Shown here: piece after piece, positions 1 through 8,024 of the stretch | Numbering within the stretch: position 1 is the stretch's first letter | Layout of the letters: each line of letters opens with the position of its first letter | NCBI RefSeq assembly: GCF_029840925.1 | Contig: NZ_JAOCDM010000023.1 | Coordinates: 1 to 55,765 of the forward strand | From: Pseudomonas sp. GD03858 | GTDB taxonomy: Bacteria; Pseudomonadota; Gammaproteobacteria; Pseudomonadales; Pseudomonadaceae | Direction of reading: 5' to 3' | Length of the DNA: 55,765 bases | Position numbers and translations under genes: made by a program | Notes under the pieces: model-generated | What the model saw: only the letters and a program-made list of their open reading frames with translations | Database searches by the model: none | Told to the model about the DNA's origin: nothing

Positions 1-2
1 AG

Positions 3-2534
3 GCACAACGCGCACGACTGGTCATCGTCGGCAATGGCATGGTCGGCCACCACTGCGCCGCCCAGCTGATCGAGCGCGGCGCCCTGGCGCGCTTCGAACT
101 GCATGTGTTCGGCGAAGAGCGCCAGCGTGCCTACGACCGGGTCCATCTGTCGGAGTACTTCACCGGCAGCTGTGCCGAGACCCTGGCCCTGTGCGGGCCC
201 GATTACTACGACCAGGGTGGCGTGCATCTGCACCTGGGCGAGGCGGTGCTGGACATCGACCGTGAGCGCCGCGAGGTGGTCACCGCCGAAGGCCGCTACG
301 GCTACGACCAGTTGGTCCTGGCTTGCGGTTCCTACCCGTTCGTGCCGCCCATCGAAGGCTCCAGCGGCAATGCCCGCCTGGTCTATCGCACGCTCGACGA
401 CCTCGATGCGATCCGCGCCGCCGCCAGCGGGGCGCGCCGGGGTGTCGTGGTGGGTGGCGGCCTGCTGGGCCTGGAGGCGGCCAACGCGCTCAAGTCCCTG
501 GGGCTGGAGGCGCATGTGGTGGAGTTCGCGCCACGGCTGATGCCGGTGCAACTGGACGGCGAGGGCGGCGCCGCGCTCAAGGCGCGGATCGAGGCGCTGG
601 GCGTGGGCGTGCACCTGTCCCGCGCCACTCAGTCGATCAGCGCGGGCGAGCAGTACCGCTATCGCATGAACTTCGACGGCGGCGAGCACCTGGAGACCGA
701 CCTGATCGTGTTCTCCGCCGGCATCCGGCCCCAGGACGCCCTGGGGCGCGCCTGCGGCCTGGAGATCGCCGCTCGGGGTGGCGTGGTGATCGATGATCAT
801 TGCAGAACCAGCGATCCGCACATCTTCGCCATCGGCGAGTGCGCCTCGTGGAACGGCAGCGTGTTCGGCCTGGTCGCCCCGGGCTACGCCATGGCGCGCA
901 ACCTCGCGGCGCTGTTGGCGGGCGAGTCGGCGGGCGTATTCACCGGCGCGGACATGTCGACCAAGCTCAAGCTGCTGGGCGTGGATGTCGGCTCCATCGG
1001 CGATGCCCACGGCGCGACTCCAGGGGCACGCAGCTACCGCTTCATCGACGAGGCCAACGCGGCCTATCGTCGACTGGTGGTGGACGCCAGCGGCAAGCGG
1101 GTGCTCGGCGCCGTGCTGGTGGGCGACAACAGCTACTACGACACCTTGCTGCAGTACGCGCAGAACGGCATCAAGCTGCCGGACGACCCGGCCGCGCTGA
1201 TCCTGCCACAAGGTAGCGGCGTGCCGGCCCTGGGCGCCGACGCTCTGCCCGCCGGCGCGACCATCTGCTCATGCCACAACATCAGCAAGGGCGCGGTGTG
1301 CGCGGCCATCGACGGCGGCTGTGGCGACCTGGCGGCGGTGAAAGCCTGCACCAAGGCCGCCAGCGGCTGTGGCGGTTGCGCGGCGCTGCTCAAGCAGGTC
1401 GTCGAGCACGAACTCGGCGCCCGTGGCGTGACCGTCGACAAGAGCCTGTGCGAACACTTCGCCTACACCCGCCAGGAGCTGTACGGGCTGGTGCGGGTCG
1501 AAGGCATCCGCTCTTTCGGCGAACTGCTCGAACGTCACGGCAAGGGGCACGTGGGCTGTGATATCTGCAAGCCGACGATAGGCTCGATCCTCGCCTCATG
1601 CTGGAACCAGCCGATCATGGACCCGGCCCTGGTGCCGCTGCAGGACACCAATGACACCTTCATGGCCAACATGCAGAAGAACGGTACCTACTCGGTGGTG
1701 CCGCGCATCCCGGGTGGAGAAATCACGCCGGACAAGCTGATCGTGATCGGCCAGGTGGCGAAGAAATACGACCTCTACACCAAGATCACCGGCGGCCAGC
1801 GCATCGATCTGTTCGGCGCCCAACTGCATGAGTTGCCGTTGATCTGGGGCGAGCTGATCGACGCCGGCTTCGAGACCGGGCATGCCTACGGCAAGTCCAC
1901 GCGCACGGTGAAGTCCTGCGTGGGCAGTACCTGGTGCCGCTACGGCGTGCAGGACAGCGTGGCCATGGCCTTGCGCCTGGAGGACCGCTACAAGGGCCTG
2001 CGCGCGCCGCACAAGCTCAAGTTCGCGGTGTCCGGCTGCACCCGCGAATGCGCCGAGGCGCAGAGCAAGGACATCGGCGTGATCGCCACCGACAAGGGCT
2101 GGAACCTGTACGTATGCGGCAATGGCGGCATGCGCCCGCGCCACGCCGAGCTGTTCGCCACCGATCTGGACGACGAGACCCTGGTGCGCCTGATCGATCG
2201 GGTGCTGATGTTCTACATCCGCACCGCCGACAAGCTGCAGCGCACCTCGGTATGGCGCGAGAACCTGGAGGGCGGGCTGGACTACCTCAGGCAGGTGATC
2301 GTCGACGACAGCCTGGGGCTGGCCAGCGAACTGGAAGCGCAGATGCAGCACGTGGTCGAGCGCTATGAGTGCGAATGGGCCAATGCGCTCAAGGACCCGG
2401 AAAAGCTCAAGCGCTTCCGCACCTTCGTCAACGATCAGCGGACCGACCCGGATGTGCACTTCGTCCGCGAGCGTGGCCAGCGTCGGCCGGCCGCGCCGCT
2501 GCACCTGATCCCCACTCACGAGGAGGTTGTGTGA
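3..2534 (+). CDS. nirB: Assimilatory nitrite reductase [NAD(P)H] large subunit, 5'-truncated by window edge
   Basis: NirB transfers electrons from NAD(P)H through FAD, Fe-S and siroheme to reduce nitrite to ammonia in the cytoplasm. The frame is open from base 3 and already encodes the FAD-binding start (VIVGNGMVGHH), so the true start lies just upstream; the ATG at 39 is inside that motif. A second Rossmann motif (VVVGGGLLGLEAA) follows, then a BFD-type [2Fe-2S] domain (CSCHN, later CGGC, about 1267-1380). The siroheme/4Fe-4S cysteines lie in CVGSTWC (about 1917-1937) and SGCTREC (about 2034-2054). Only about a dozen residues at most seem missing compared with the usual length near 850. The stop overlaps the nirD start by one base, so the two are probably translationally coupled. 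Confidence 0.96.
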   Translation, partial: AQRARLVIVGNGMVGHHCAAQLIERGALARFELHVFGEERQRAYDRVHLSEYFTGSCAETLALCGPDYYDQGGVHLHLGEAVLDIDRERREVVTAEGRYGYDQLVLACGSYPFVPPIEGSSGNARLVYRTLDDLDAIRAAASGARRGVVVGGGLLGLEAANALKSLGLEAHVVEFAPRLMPVQLDGEGGAALKARIEALGVGVHLSRATQSISAGEQYRYRMNFDGGEHLETDLIVFSAGIRPQDALGRACGLEIAARGGVVIDDHCRTSDPHIFAIGECASWNGSVFGLVAPGYAMARNLAALLAGESAGVFTGADMSTKLKLLGVDVGSIGDAHGATPGARSYRFIDEANAAYRRLVVDASGKRVLGAVLVGDNSYYDTLLQYAQNGIKLPDDPAALILPQGSGVPALGADALPAGATICSCHNISKGAVCAAIDGGCGDLAAVKACTKAASGCGGCAALLKQVVEHELGARGVTVDKSLCEHFAYTRQELYGLVRVEGIRSFGELLERHGKGHVGCDICKPTIGSILASCWNQPIMDPALVPLQDTNDTFMANMQKNGTYSVVPRIPGGEITPDKLIVIGQVAKKYDLYTKITGGQRIDLFGAQLHELPLIWGELIDAGFETGHAYGKSTRTVKSCVGSTWCRYGVQDSVAMALRLEDRYKGLRAPHKLKFAVSGCTRECAEAQSKDIGVIATDKGWNLYVCGNGGMRPRHAELFATDLDDETLVRLIDRVLMFYIRTADKLQRTSVWRENLEGGLDYLRQVIVDDSLGLASELEAQMQHVVERYECEWANALKDPEKLKRFRTFVNDQRTDPDVHFVRERGQRRPAAPLHLIPTHEEVV

Positions 2535-2902
2535 TGAACCCGTCCAACAATAGGGCTGTTGCTCATGAACCCAGCTGGCGGAAGGTGTGCCAGGCCGGCG
2601 ATCTGGTTGCCGACTCCGGGGTGGTGGTGTGGCACGACGGCGAGCAGGTGGCGTTGTTCTACCTGCCGGGGCAGGGGTGCGAGCTGTATGCCGTCGGCAA
2701 CCGTGATCCGCGTTCCGGCGCCAACATCATCGGCCGTGGGCTGGTGGGCGATGTGCAGGGGGCGCTGGTGGTGGCCGCGCCGCTGTACAAGCAGCACTTC
2801 TGCCTGCAAAGCGGCGTCTGTCTCGAGGATCCGTCACAGCATTTGCGGGTATGGCCCGTGCGCCTGGCGGACGGTGCGGTGCAACTGGCGACCAGCCCGT
2901 AG
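2534..2902 (+). CDS. nirD: Nitrite reductase small subunit (Rieske-like)
   Basis: NirD (122 aa) is the small partner of NirB in assimilatory nitrite reduction. The fold is Rieske-like, but the paired Cys-His cluster ligands of true Rieske proteins are not seen, as is usual for NirD. Motifs include LFYLPGQG, AVGNRDPRSGANIIGRG and YKQHFCLQSGVCLED. The ATG at 2534 shares its A with the nirB stop and has AGGAGG at about 2520-2526, which decides the start. It is the last gene of the nirBD unit; a LysR gene on the same strand starts 47 bases later. Confidence 0.95.
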   Translation: MNPSNNRAVAHEPSWRKVCQAGDLVADSGVVVWHDGEQVALFYLPGQGCELYAVGNRDPRSGANIIGRGLVGDVQGALVVAAPLYKQHFCLQSGVCLEDPSQHLRVWPVRLADGAVQLATSP

Positions 2903-2948
2903 CGGCCGCTCTGTTGCAGCTTGGCTGCGCGCGGATACACTGCCGGGC

Positions 2949-3881
2949 ATGAACCTCGATACCCGCATCAAGTTTCGCCACCTGCTGTGCTTCCTGGAGA
3001 TTGCCCGGCAGGGCAGCCTGGCCAGGGCCGCCGATGTGCTCGCGATCAGCCAGCCGGCGATCTCCAAGACGCTCAAGGAACTGGAGGCGCTGCTCGAAAC
3101 CCGTCTGTTCGAGCGCAGCCACCAGGGCGTCGCCTTGACCCCGGCCGGCACCCGCTTCATGCGCTACGCAGGGCCCAGCGTGCAGGCCCTGCGCGATGGC
3201 GTGGGCAGTGTCCGGGGCGAGTCGCGGGCGCCTTCGCAGGTGCGTATCGGTGTGCTGTCCACGGTCGAAGGGCTGCTGATGCCCGAAGTGCTGTGCCGCC
3301 TGCACCAACGGCACGAGGCGCTGGTGATCAGCGTGGCGACCGGCGTCAGCGCGCAGCTGCTCGGGCAACTGCATCTGGGCGAGCTGGAGCTGGTGGTCGG
3401 GCGCATGACCGACAGCCCGCAGATCCAGGGCCTGTCGTTCGAGCACCTGTACAGCGAATCGATGACCCTGGTCGTGCGACCTGGGCATCCGCTGCTGGCG
3501 CGCCAACCGCTCGACCCGGTCCGCGTGGGTGACTACCCGCTGGTGCTGCCGCCCCTGGGGACGACCATTCGCAAGCATGCCGACAGCCTGTTCGTGCAGT
3601 GCGCGATCCCGCTGCCGGCGCAGCGGCTGGAAACCTTGTCGCTGGCCTTGAGCCGGCGCTATGTGCTGGGCAGCGACGCGGTTTGGGTGGCGCCGCGCGA
3701 TGCGGTGCTCATCGACCTCGGACGGGCAGAGCTGGCCGAACTCGATCTGGGCGAGCGTGAGCCGGGTGGTTCGGTGGGGATCTGTCGTAACGCGGCGCTG
3801 CCTCTGAGCCTGCCGGCGCAGTGGCTGTGCGAGGTGCTGCGGGAGGTGGCGCAGGCCTATCGCGAGGGGTGCTATCCCTGA
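2949..3881 (+). CDS. pcaQ: LysR-family transcriptional regulator, PcaQ-like
   Basis: A 310-residue LysR regulator. The N-terminal winged helix reads RIKFRHLLCFLEIARQGSL, then AAxxLxISQPAISKTLKELE. The opening (N/D-x-RIKFRHL) and the FEHLYSE segment in the effector domain match PcaQ, the activator of protocatechuate catabolic genes in alphaproteobacteria. No pca genes are visible here, so the target must lie elsewhere or the PcaQ name may only mark the subfamily. The ATG at 2949 places the helix-turn-helix at the expected distance from the N terminus; the ribosome site is weak. The gene converges with the delta-60 gene over a hairpin. Confidence 0.8.
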   Translation: MNLDTRIKFRHLLCFLEIARQGSLARAADVLAISQPAISKTLKELEALLETRLFERSHQGVALTPAGTRFMRYAGPSVQALRDGVGSVRGESRAPSQVRIGVLSTVEGLLMPEVLCRLHQRHEALVISVATGVSAQLLGQLHLGELELVVGRMTDSPQIQGLSFEHLYSESMTLVVRPGHPLLARQPLDPVRVGDYPLVLPPLGTTIRKHADSLFVQCAIPLPAQRLETLSLALSRRYVLGSDAVWVAPRDAVLIDLGRAELAELDLGEREPGGSVGICRNAALPLSLPAQWLCEVLREVAQAYREGCYP

Positions 3882-3882
3882 T

Positions 3883-3920
3883 GGCGCCGGGCGGGTGCCG
3901 AGCTCACCCGCCTGGGCGCC
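3883..3920. terminator. Bidirectional hairpin between convergent genes
   Basis: GC-rich inverted repeat: GGCGCCGGGCGGGTG at 3883-3897 pairs with CACCCGCCTGGGCGCC at 3905-3920 around a 7-base loop. It fills the 45-base gap between the stops of the LysR gene and the convergent delta-60 gene. There is no clear T-tract, so it may slow rather than cleanly terminate transcription. Confidence 0.55.
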
Positions 3921-3926
3921 TGGCTA

Positions 3927-5225
3927 TCAGCCGTGCAAGGCAATGGCGATCACCACCGCATCGGTCTTTCGCTGCTGCAACAATTCGTTTCTTCCGCATA
4001 TCAGCAAGCGCTGGCGATCGACATCCACCGCGATGGTGGCGGGATACTCCGGATAGAATCCGTCGTCGGGCAGCTCCGCGCCGAGTTGTCCGTAGCCTCG
4101 AGGCGGCACGAAGGTGCTGTCCAGCGTGCCATCGTTTCTGTAGCGCGCGACGAAGTTGGTGGTGTAGAAGCTCCCGTAGCCGACGAGGCGATCACCGATT
4201 TCGACGAAGTGGTCCCAGCTCCCCTCCATCCAGTCGAAATTCACCGGTTTGCCGCCATTGAACCGCGTCATCGGCTTGCCGCTGAAGTCCAGCTGGAAGA
4301 GCTCGGGTTGCAGGCTCTCGTCCTCGAACTCACGATTGCCGGCCAGCGTGATCGTGCGCGAGGGCTCGTTGACCGAGATTGATCTGTAGTCGGTGAACGG
4401 ATTCGACACGAAGTGGCCGTCGCTGGCAAACGTGCGATCGAGCGCTCCCCGTAGGTCCAGGGCACTGATTCGCGTCACGTAGCCATTTTCGCCTTCGCCC
4501 ATTGTCAGCAGCAGTATGCGCGGGCTTGCGTCGTGTGCCGGCAGGATCGCAAGTTTCCGCGCATCATAGAGCCCGTCGGGAAACAGCGTTTGCAAAGGGA
4601 GGACACCTTCGTTGGCAAATTGCCCATCGAGTGCGCCGCGGGTATCGAGTGCCACGAGGGCGTACCCTTCCGAGGATGCGAACGTTGACAGGATGCAGTG
4701 GGTCCCGATGGATACGAGGCCCAGTGCCGCAGGAGAGTAGTTGAGTCGTTCTTCAAGGGCTACGACTCCCTTGCTGCCGAATGTGTCGTCCGGCCGGCCA
4801 TCGGGCATGAATCTGCAGACATAGGCTTTCCCGGAGGCGTTGAGGTGGCCTCTGCACAGGAGTTTGCCGTCGATGTCCTCGACCAGTTGTTCAGGTACGA
4901 ACAGTTCATCGGTGTCGATCACGTCAGCGAAGTCGATCCTGCCCTTGCCATTGAACGTAGGGTCGATCTCGCCATTGTCCTTGAGCACGACAACCACGCT
5001 GCTCTGCCGATAAGGCACGGTCCCTCGCGTGAAGTTGTAACCGCAGGCGTAGTGTTGCCCCGGCCTGGCCTTGATGGGGTGGATATCCAGGCAAGTGCCG
5101 GACAGGCTTGTCTCGCTTTCAAGGATACGAGCCAGGCCGTCGGCGCCGAATGTCGGGTCTATCGGGGCCAGGGCCGCCAGACGCATGGGAACGTGGGATG
5201 GGCAGGCGCGGGTGCCAAGGTTCAT
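3927..5225 (-). CDS. Delta-60 repeat (DUF5122) protein
   Basis: A 432-residue protein built from repeats with the delta-60 signature, hydrophobic-D-x-x-F-x-x-x-G. Copies seen are IDPTFGADG, IDPTFNGKG, PDDTFGSKG, LDGQFANEG, LDRTFASDG and LDSTFVPP. Such repeats usually form beta-propeller-like proteins of unknown function. No signal peptide or membrane segment is visible from the chosen start. The frame extends upstream to 5402, but the ATG at 5225 has GGAG seven bases before it and is followed by a normal soluble N terminus, so it is preferred. By eye its GC content is lower than that of its neighbours, which suggests acquisition. Function unknown. Confidence 0.8.
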   Translation of the reverse strand: MNLGTRACPSHVPMRLAALAPIDPTFGADGLARILESETSLSGTCLDIHPIKARPGQHYACGYNFTRGTVPYRQSSVVVVLKDNGEIDPTFNGKGRIDFADVIDTDELFVPEQLVEDIDGKLLCRGHLNASGKAYVCRFMPDGRPDDTFGSKGVVALEERLNYSPAALGLVSIGTHCILSTFASSEGYALVALDTRGALDGQFANEGVLPLQTLFPDGLYDARKLAILPAHDASPRILLLTMGEGENGYVTRISALDLRGALDRTFASDGHFVSNPFTDYRSISVNEPSRTITLAGNREFEDESLQPELFQLDFSGKPMTRFNGGKPVNFDWMEGSWDHFVEIGDRLVGYGSFYTTNFVARYRNDGTLDSTFVPPRGYGQLGAELPDDGFYPEYPATIAVDVDRQRLLICGRNELLQQRKTDAVVIAIALHG

Positions 5226-5515
5226 GGGCAATCTCCATGGATTGAGGGTTTGCGCGGACCAGGAGTGAGTCAGTGCTCCATGGGTGCGGAGCAAGCCCAC
5301 AGTGAATGCGATGCCCTGTTTCCACGCTACTGGCAAAAATGCCAGGTACCGATACCACGGTGGGGAAGATCGGGGCTGGCGGATGAACTTGTTTTCACGC
5401 ACTGAACTTCCATCGGCAATCCCGCTCTCATGCCGGTAGCCATTGGTAACGACCGCCTGCTAAGCTCGCGGCTTTACCCTGATTTGCCCTCATGGCGCAT
5501 GAACAAGGAACTAGC

Positions 5516-6244
5516 ATGAAACAACATCGTTTGGCGGCTGCGGTTGCCCTGGTTGGCCTGGTCCTCGCAGGTTGCGACGCCCAGACCAGCAGCGTCGAGC
5601 TGAAAACGCCAGCACAGAAAGCCTCCTACGGTATCGGCCTGAACATGGGCAAGAGCCTGGCCCAGGAAGGCATGGACGATCTCGACTCCAAGGCCGTTGC
5701 CCAGGGCATCGAGGACGCGGTCGGCAAGAAAGAGCAGCGCATCAAGGATGAAGAGCTCGTCGAAGCCTTCACCGCGCTGCAGAAACGTGCCGAAGAGCGT
5801 CTGGCCAAGGCCAGCGAAGAAGCGGCCAGCGCCGGTAAGAAGTTCCTCGAGGAGAACGGCAAGAAACCTGGCGTGATCACCACCGCCTCCGGCCTGCAGT
5901 ACGAAGTGGTGAAGAAGGCCGATGGCCCTCAGCCCAAGCCGACCGATGTGGTGACCGTCCACTACGAAGGCAAGCTGACCGATGGCAAGGTCTTCGACAG
6001 CTCCGTCGAGCGCGGCAGCCCGATCGACCTGCCGGTAAGCGGCGTGATCCCGGGTTGGGTCGAAGGTCTGCAACTGATGCACGTCGGCGAGAAGTACAAG
6101 CTGTACATCCCTGCCGAACTGGCCTATGGCGCCCAGAGCCCGAGCCCGCTGATCCCGGCCAACTCGGTACTGGTGTTCGACCTGGAACTGCTGGGCATCA
6201 AGGACCCGACCAAGGCCGATGCCGAGCCAGCCCCGGCGAAGTAA
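5516..6244 (+). CDS. fklB: FKBP-type peptidyl-prolyl cis-trans isomerase, lipoprotein (FklB/Mip-like)
   Basis: A 242-residue envelope folding catalyst. The signal peptide ends in the lipobox LVLAGC with the lipidated cysteine at residue 20. A helical FKBP_N dimerisation region follows (about 30-115), then the FKBP domain (about 125-225) with VTVHYEGKLTDGKVFDSS, VIPGWVEGLQLM and the late YGAQSPSPLIPANS. An in-frame ATG at 5492 would lengthen the n-region by eight residues; 5516 is preferred because AGGAA lies five bases upstream and the lipoprotein signal is then of normal length. The gene stands alone and ends in a hairpin. Confidence 0.92.
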   Translation: MKQHRLAAAVALVGLVLAGCDAQTSSVELKTPAQKASYGIGLNMGKSLAQEGMDDLDSKAVAQGIEDAVGKKEQRIKDEELVEAFTALQKRAEERLAKASEEAASAGKKFLEENGKKPGVITTASGLQYEVVKKADGPQPKPTDVVTVHYEGKLTDGKVFDSSVERGSPIDLPVSGVIPGWVEGLQLMHVGEKYKLYIPAELAYGAQSPSPLIPANSVLVFDLELLGIKDPTKADAEPAPAK

Positions 6245-6262
6245 CACCCGGCGCTCTCCAGC

Positions 6263-6286
6263 AACGCCCCGTTTCGACGGGGCGTT
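6263..6286 (+). terminator. Hairpin downstream of the FKBP isomerase gene
   Basis: Perfect 10-bp stem AACGCCCCGT / ACGGGGCGTT closed by a TTCG tetraloop, 18 bases after the stop codon and followed by the T-rich TGTCGTTT. A typical Pseudomonas intrinsic terminator. Confidence 0.85.
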
Positions 6287-6475
6287 GTCGTTTCAGGGCA
6301 TTGCTTGACGCGAACTGTCCGGCTCGTTCACTGTCGCAAGCAGTGTCCCGACGACACGCGACCGACCTGTGTCGCAAAACGTTTGCGCGCTTGAAACGGT
6401 TGTGTAAAAAACGCCCGATCCGTCGCTCGCCCTTGCCTGGCGGGCACCAGACGGTGCCAAGGCGGCCCTGTTCAC

Positions 6476-6506
6476 AAGGTTATCCACAATTATTGTGGAT
6501 AACCTT
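6476..6506. promoter_or_regulatory. Perfect 31-bp palindrome holding two inverted DnaA-box sequences
   Basis: Two 15-base arms (AAGGTTATCCACAAT and its reverse complement) flank a single T. Each arm contains TTATCCACA, the consensus high-affinity DnaA box, at 6480-6488 and inverted at 6494-6502. The palindrome ends 20 bases before the DUF1232 start codon, just upstream of the ribosome site. It could be a DnaA-binding site or an RNA hairpin; the sequence alone does not decide. Confidence 0.7.
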
Positions 6507-6526
6507 CCTGCTCCTCTGGAGGTCTC

Positions 6527-6967
6527 ATGAGCGCACCCTGGAATTTTGCCCGCTTCCTGCCTTTGGCCGAGCGCCTGCTCAGCCGTGGCCGGCTGCCGGC
6601 GCTGCTGTTCGCGGTGGCCCGCAAGGGGCCGAAGCTGGGCCAGTTGCGTGATGACCTGCGCCTGATGCAGGCCTTGTGCCTGGCCTGGTGGCGCGGCGAG
6701 TACCGCGCCGTCAGCCCCAAGGCGTTGGTCACCATCGTGGCTGGGCTGCTGTACTTCGTCAGCCCTCTGGATGCCATCCCTGACTGGCTGCTGGGCGTCG
6801 GCTTGCTCGACGATATCGCGGTACTGGGCTGGGTGCTCAAGACCGTCGCCGACGAACTGGCCCGTTTCAAGGCCTGGCGCGCCAGCCAGGCGCCGGAGCG
6901 CCTGCAAGTAGTCGAGCGCTTGCCGGACAGCCCCGAAGCCTTACGCCTCGAACGCCCCGGCAGCTGA
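6527..6967 (+). CDS. DUF1232 (YkvA-like) membrane protein
   Basis: A 146-residue protein with the DUF1232 core at about residues 60-95: LLYFVSPLDAIPDW, then a short hydrophobic helix and DDIAVLGWVLKTV. DUF1232 proteins are small membrane-associated proteins of unknown role. The ATG at 6527 follows a GGAGG ribosome site at 6518-6522. The upstream region carries the DnaA-box palindrome. The gene is monocistronic; the next gene has its own palindromic operator-like site. Confidence 0.8.
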   Translation: MSAPWNFARFLPLAERLLSRGRLPALLFAVARKGPKLGQLRDDLRLMQALCLAWWRGEYRAVSPKALVTIVAGLLYFVSPLDAIPDWLLGVGLLDDIAVLGWVLKTVADELARFKAWRASQAPERLQVVERLPDSPEALRLERPGS

Positions 6968-7011
6968 TTCACGGTGTACCCGCACACACCCTCGCGGTTG
7001 GTAATATAATT

Positions 7012-7028
7012 GGCATAAGCGTTATGCC
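7012..7028. promoter_or_regulatory. Operator-like palindrome GGCATAA-N3-TTATGCC with nearby -10-like hexamer
   Basis: Seven-base perfect arms separated by GCG, directly after a TATAAT hexamer at 7005-7010 and 41 bases before the XRE gene. The position overlaps the expected transcription start, typical for an autorepressor site. No good -35 element is visible. Confidence 0.5.
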
Positions 7029-7068
7029 TACGGATTACATGCCGTGATCCAATGTCGAGGGGGTTGCA

Positions 7069-7413
7069 ATGGGTATTCAGGTCATCAGCCGGGACGGTCA
7101 GCCCGAGTACGCAGTCGTTCCCTGGGAGCAGTATCAGGCGTTGCTGGCGGCCGCTGGCCAGGCACCTGCCGCTGCACCGGCCGCCGCCACCAACATCGAA
7201 GACAGTCAACCGGACGCCAGCCTGTGCTCCCTGGGCCAGCTGGCGTCGTTGCGTGAAGCCAAGGGGCTGGCCCCTGAACAGCTGGCACGCAGTGTCGGCA
7301 TCAGCCCGGCCTACCTGACGATGATCGAGTCGGGCGAGCGCCGTCCGGATGCGGCGATCCTGCGCAGCCTGGCATGGCACCTGGGCGTGGCCGGCTGGAG
7401 CGAGCCGTCATGA
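7069..7413 (+). CDS. Small XRE-family HTH regulator with Phd-like N terminus
   Basis: A 114-residue protein. Residues 1-30 (VISRDGQPEYAVVPWEQYQALL) resemble the N-terminal segment of Phd/YefM-type antitoxins. An alanine-rich linker leads to a C-terminal Cro/CI helix-turn-helix (about 58-108: LASLREAKGLAPEQLARSVG, ISPAYLTMIESGERRP). GAGGGGGTTGCA precedes the ATG. Its stop overlaps the start of the next gene in an ATGA, indicating coupled translation. The palindrome at 7012-7028 is a likely self-regulatory site. Role inferred only. Confidence 0.75.
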   Translation: MGIQVISRDGQPEYAVVPWEQYQALLAAAGQAPAAAPAAATNIEDSQPDASLCSLGQLASLREAKGLAPEQLARSVGISPAYLTMIESGERRPDAAILRSLAWHLGVAGWSEPS

Positions 7414-7778
7414 GCCAGGTCAGGATCAGCCGTCAGCATTGGGAGGGCTTGCTGACCGAGCTCGACCTGGCTCGCCGGCAGCGCCATCTGCTCACCTACC
7501 GCGCCTTGCTTGAGCGGCTTCAACTTCCCAGCCCCGCCATGCAGACCCTGACTGCGGCCTTGGAGTACCTGGCGGTGCTCGATGCCCGTGCCGAACAGCC
7601 ATTGCGCAGTTCGCTGGTGATCAGTCAAGGTGCCAGCCGTCTGCCGCGCACCGGCTTTTTCGAGTGCGTCGAGCGCCTGGGGCGGTTCTCCGGACCTGTC
7701 GATGGCATGGAGGCGGCGTCGTGGCACGCCTCGGAAGTGGTACGGGTCTTCGAATACCGTTATCCGGAACAGGCCTGA
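7410..7778 (+). CDS. Conserved hypothetical protein coupled to the XRE regulator
   Basis: A 122-residue protein of unrecognised function. It has a helical N terminus (WEGLLTELDLARRQRHLLTY), then LTAALEYLAVLDARAEQPLRSSLVIS and LPRTGFFECVERLG. The pattern of a 'TY...L' helix, 'rPL.S.lVis' and 'GFF' recalls a small domain found in uncharacterised bacterial proteins. No signal peptide or membrane segment. The ATG overlaps the upstream stop by four bases, so the two proteins probably act together, perhaps as regulator and partner or as an antitoxin-toxin-like pair. Confidence 0.7.
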   Translation: MSQVRISRQHWEGLLTELDLARRQRHLLTYRALLERLQLPSPAMQTLTAALEYLAVLDARAEQPLRSSLVISQGASRLPRTGFFECVERLGRFSGPVDGMEAASWHASEVVRVFEYRYPEQA

Positions 7779-7945
7779 CGAGTCACTCAGGCCTTACCGG
7801 GTCGCTCATGTGGCGTTCTGGCCTACATGGGAAAATCCCTTTCAGGCTGTTTGCCGTTAGCGCTGCGGCGGACACCTCGAGGCCGTCACGCGGTCAACAG
7901 CCCGCGCACCCAAAGGCCTCGAAAGGGGCGGGACACTTACCATGA

Positions 7946-7979
7946 AAAAGGGTCGGACACTGACATGTCCGACCCTTTT
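7946..7979. terminator. Strong bidirectional intrinsic terminator
   Basis: Fourteen-base perfect arms (AAAAGGGTCGGACA at 7946-7959 and its complement at 7966-7979) around a 6-base loop. The A-run and T-run at the outer ends allow termination in both directions, between the convergent hypothetical gene and prc. Confidence 0.9.
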
Positions 7980-8024
7980 CATTTCACGACGGTGCGATGA
8001 CGGCTCACCGTGGCCGCCATCACC

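Noticed and set aside
6373..6387. CGCAAA-ACG-TTTGCG palindrome resembling a LacI/PurR-type operator
   Set aside because: Single, short, and far from any gene start that it could control; may be chance in GC-rich DNA.
7012..7028. Possible sigma-54 promoter (TTGGCA...) before the XRE gene
   Set aside because: The GG and GC pairs are not at the required -24/-12 spacing; the sequence is better explained as a palindromic operator.
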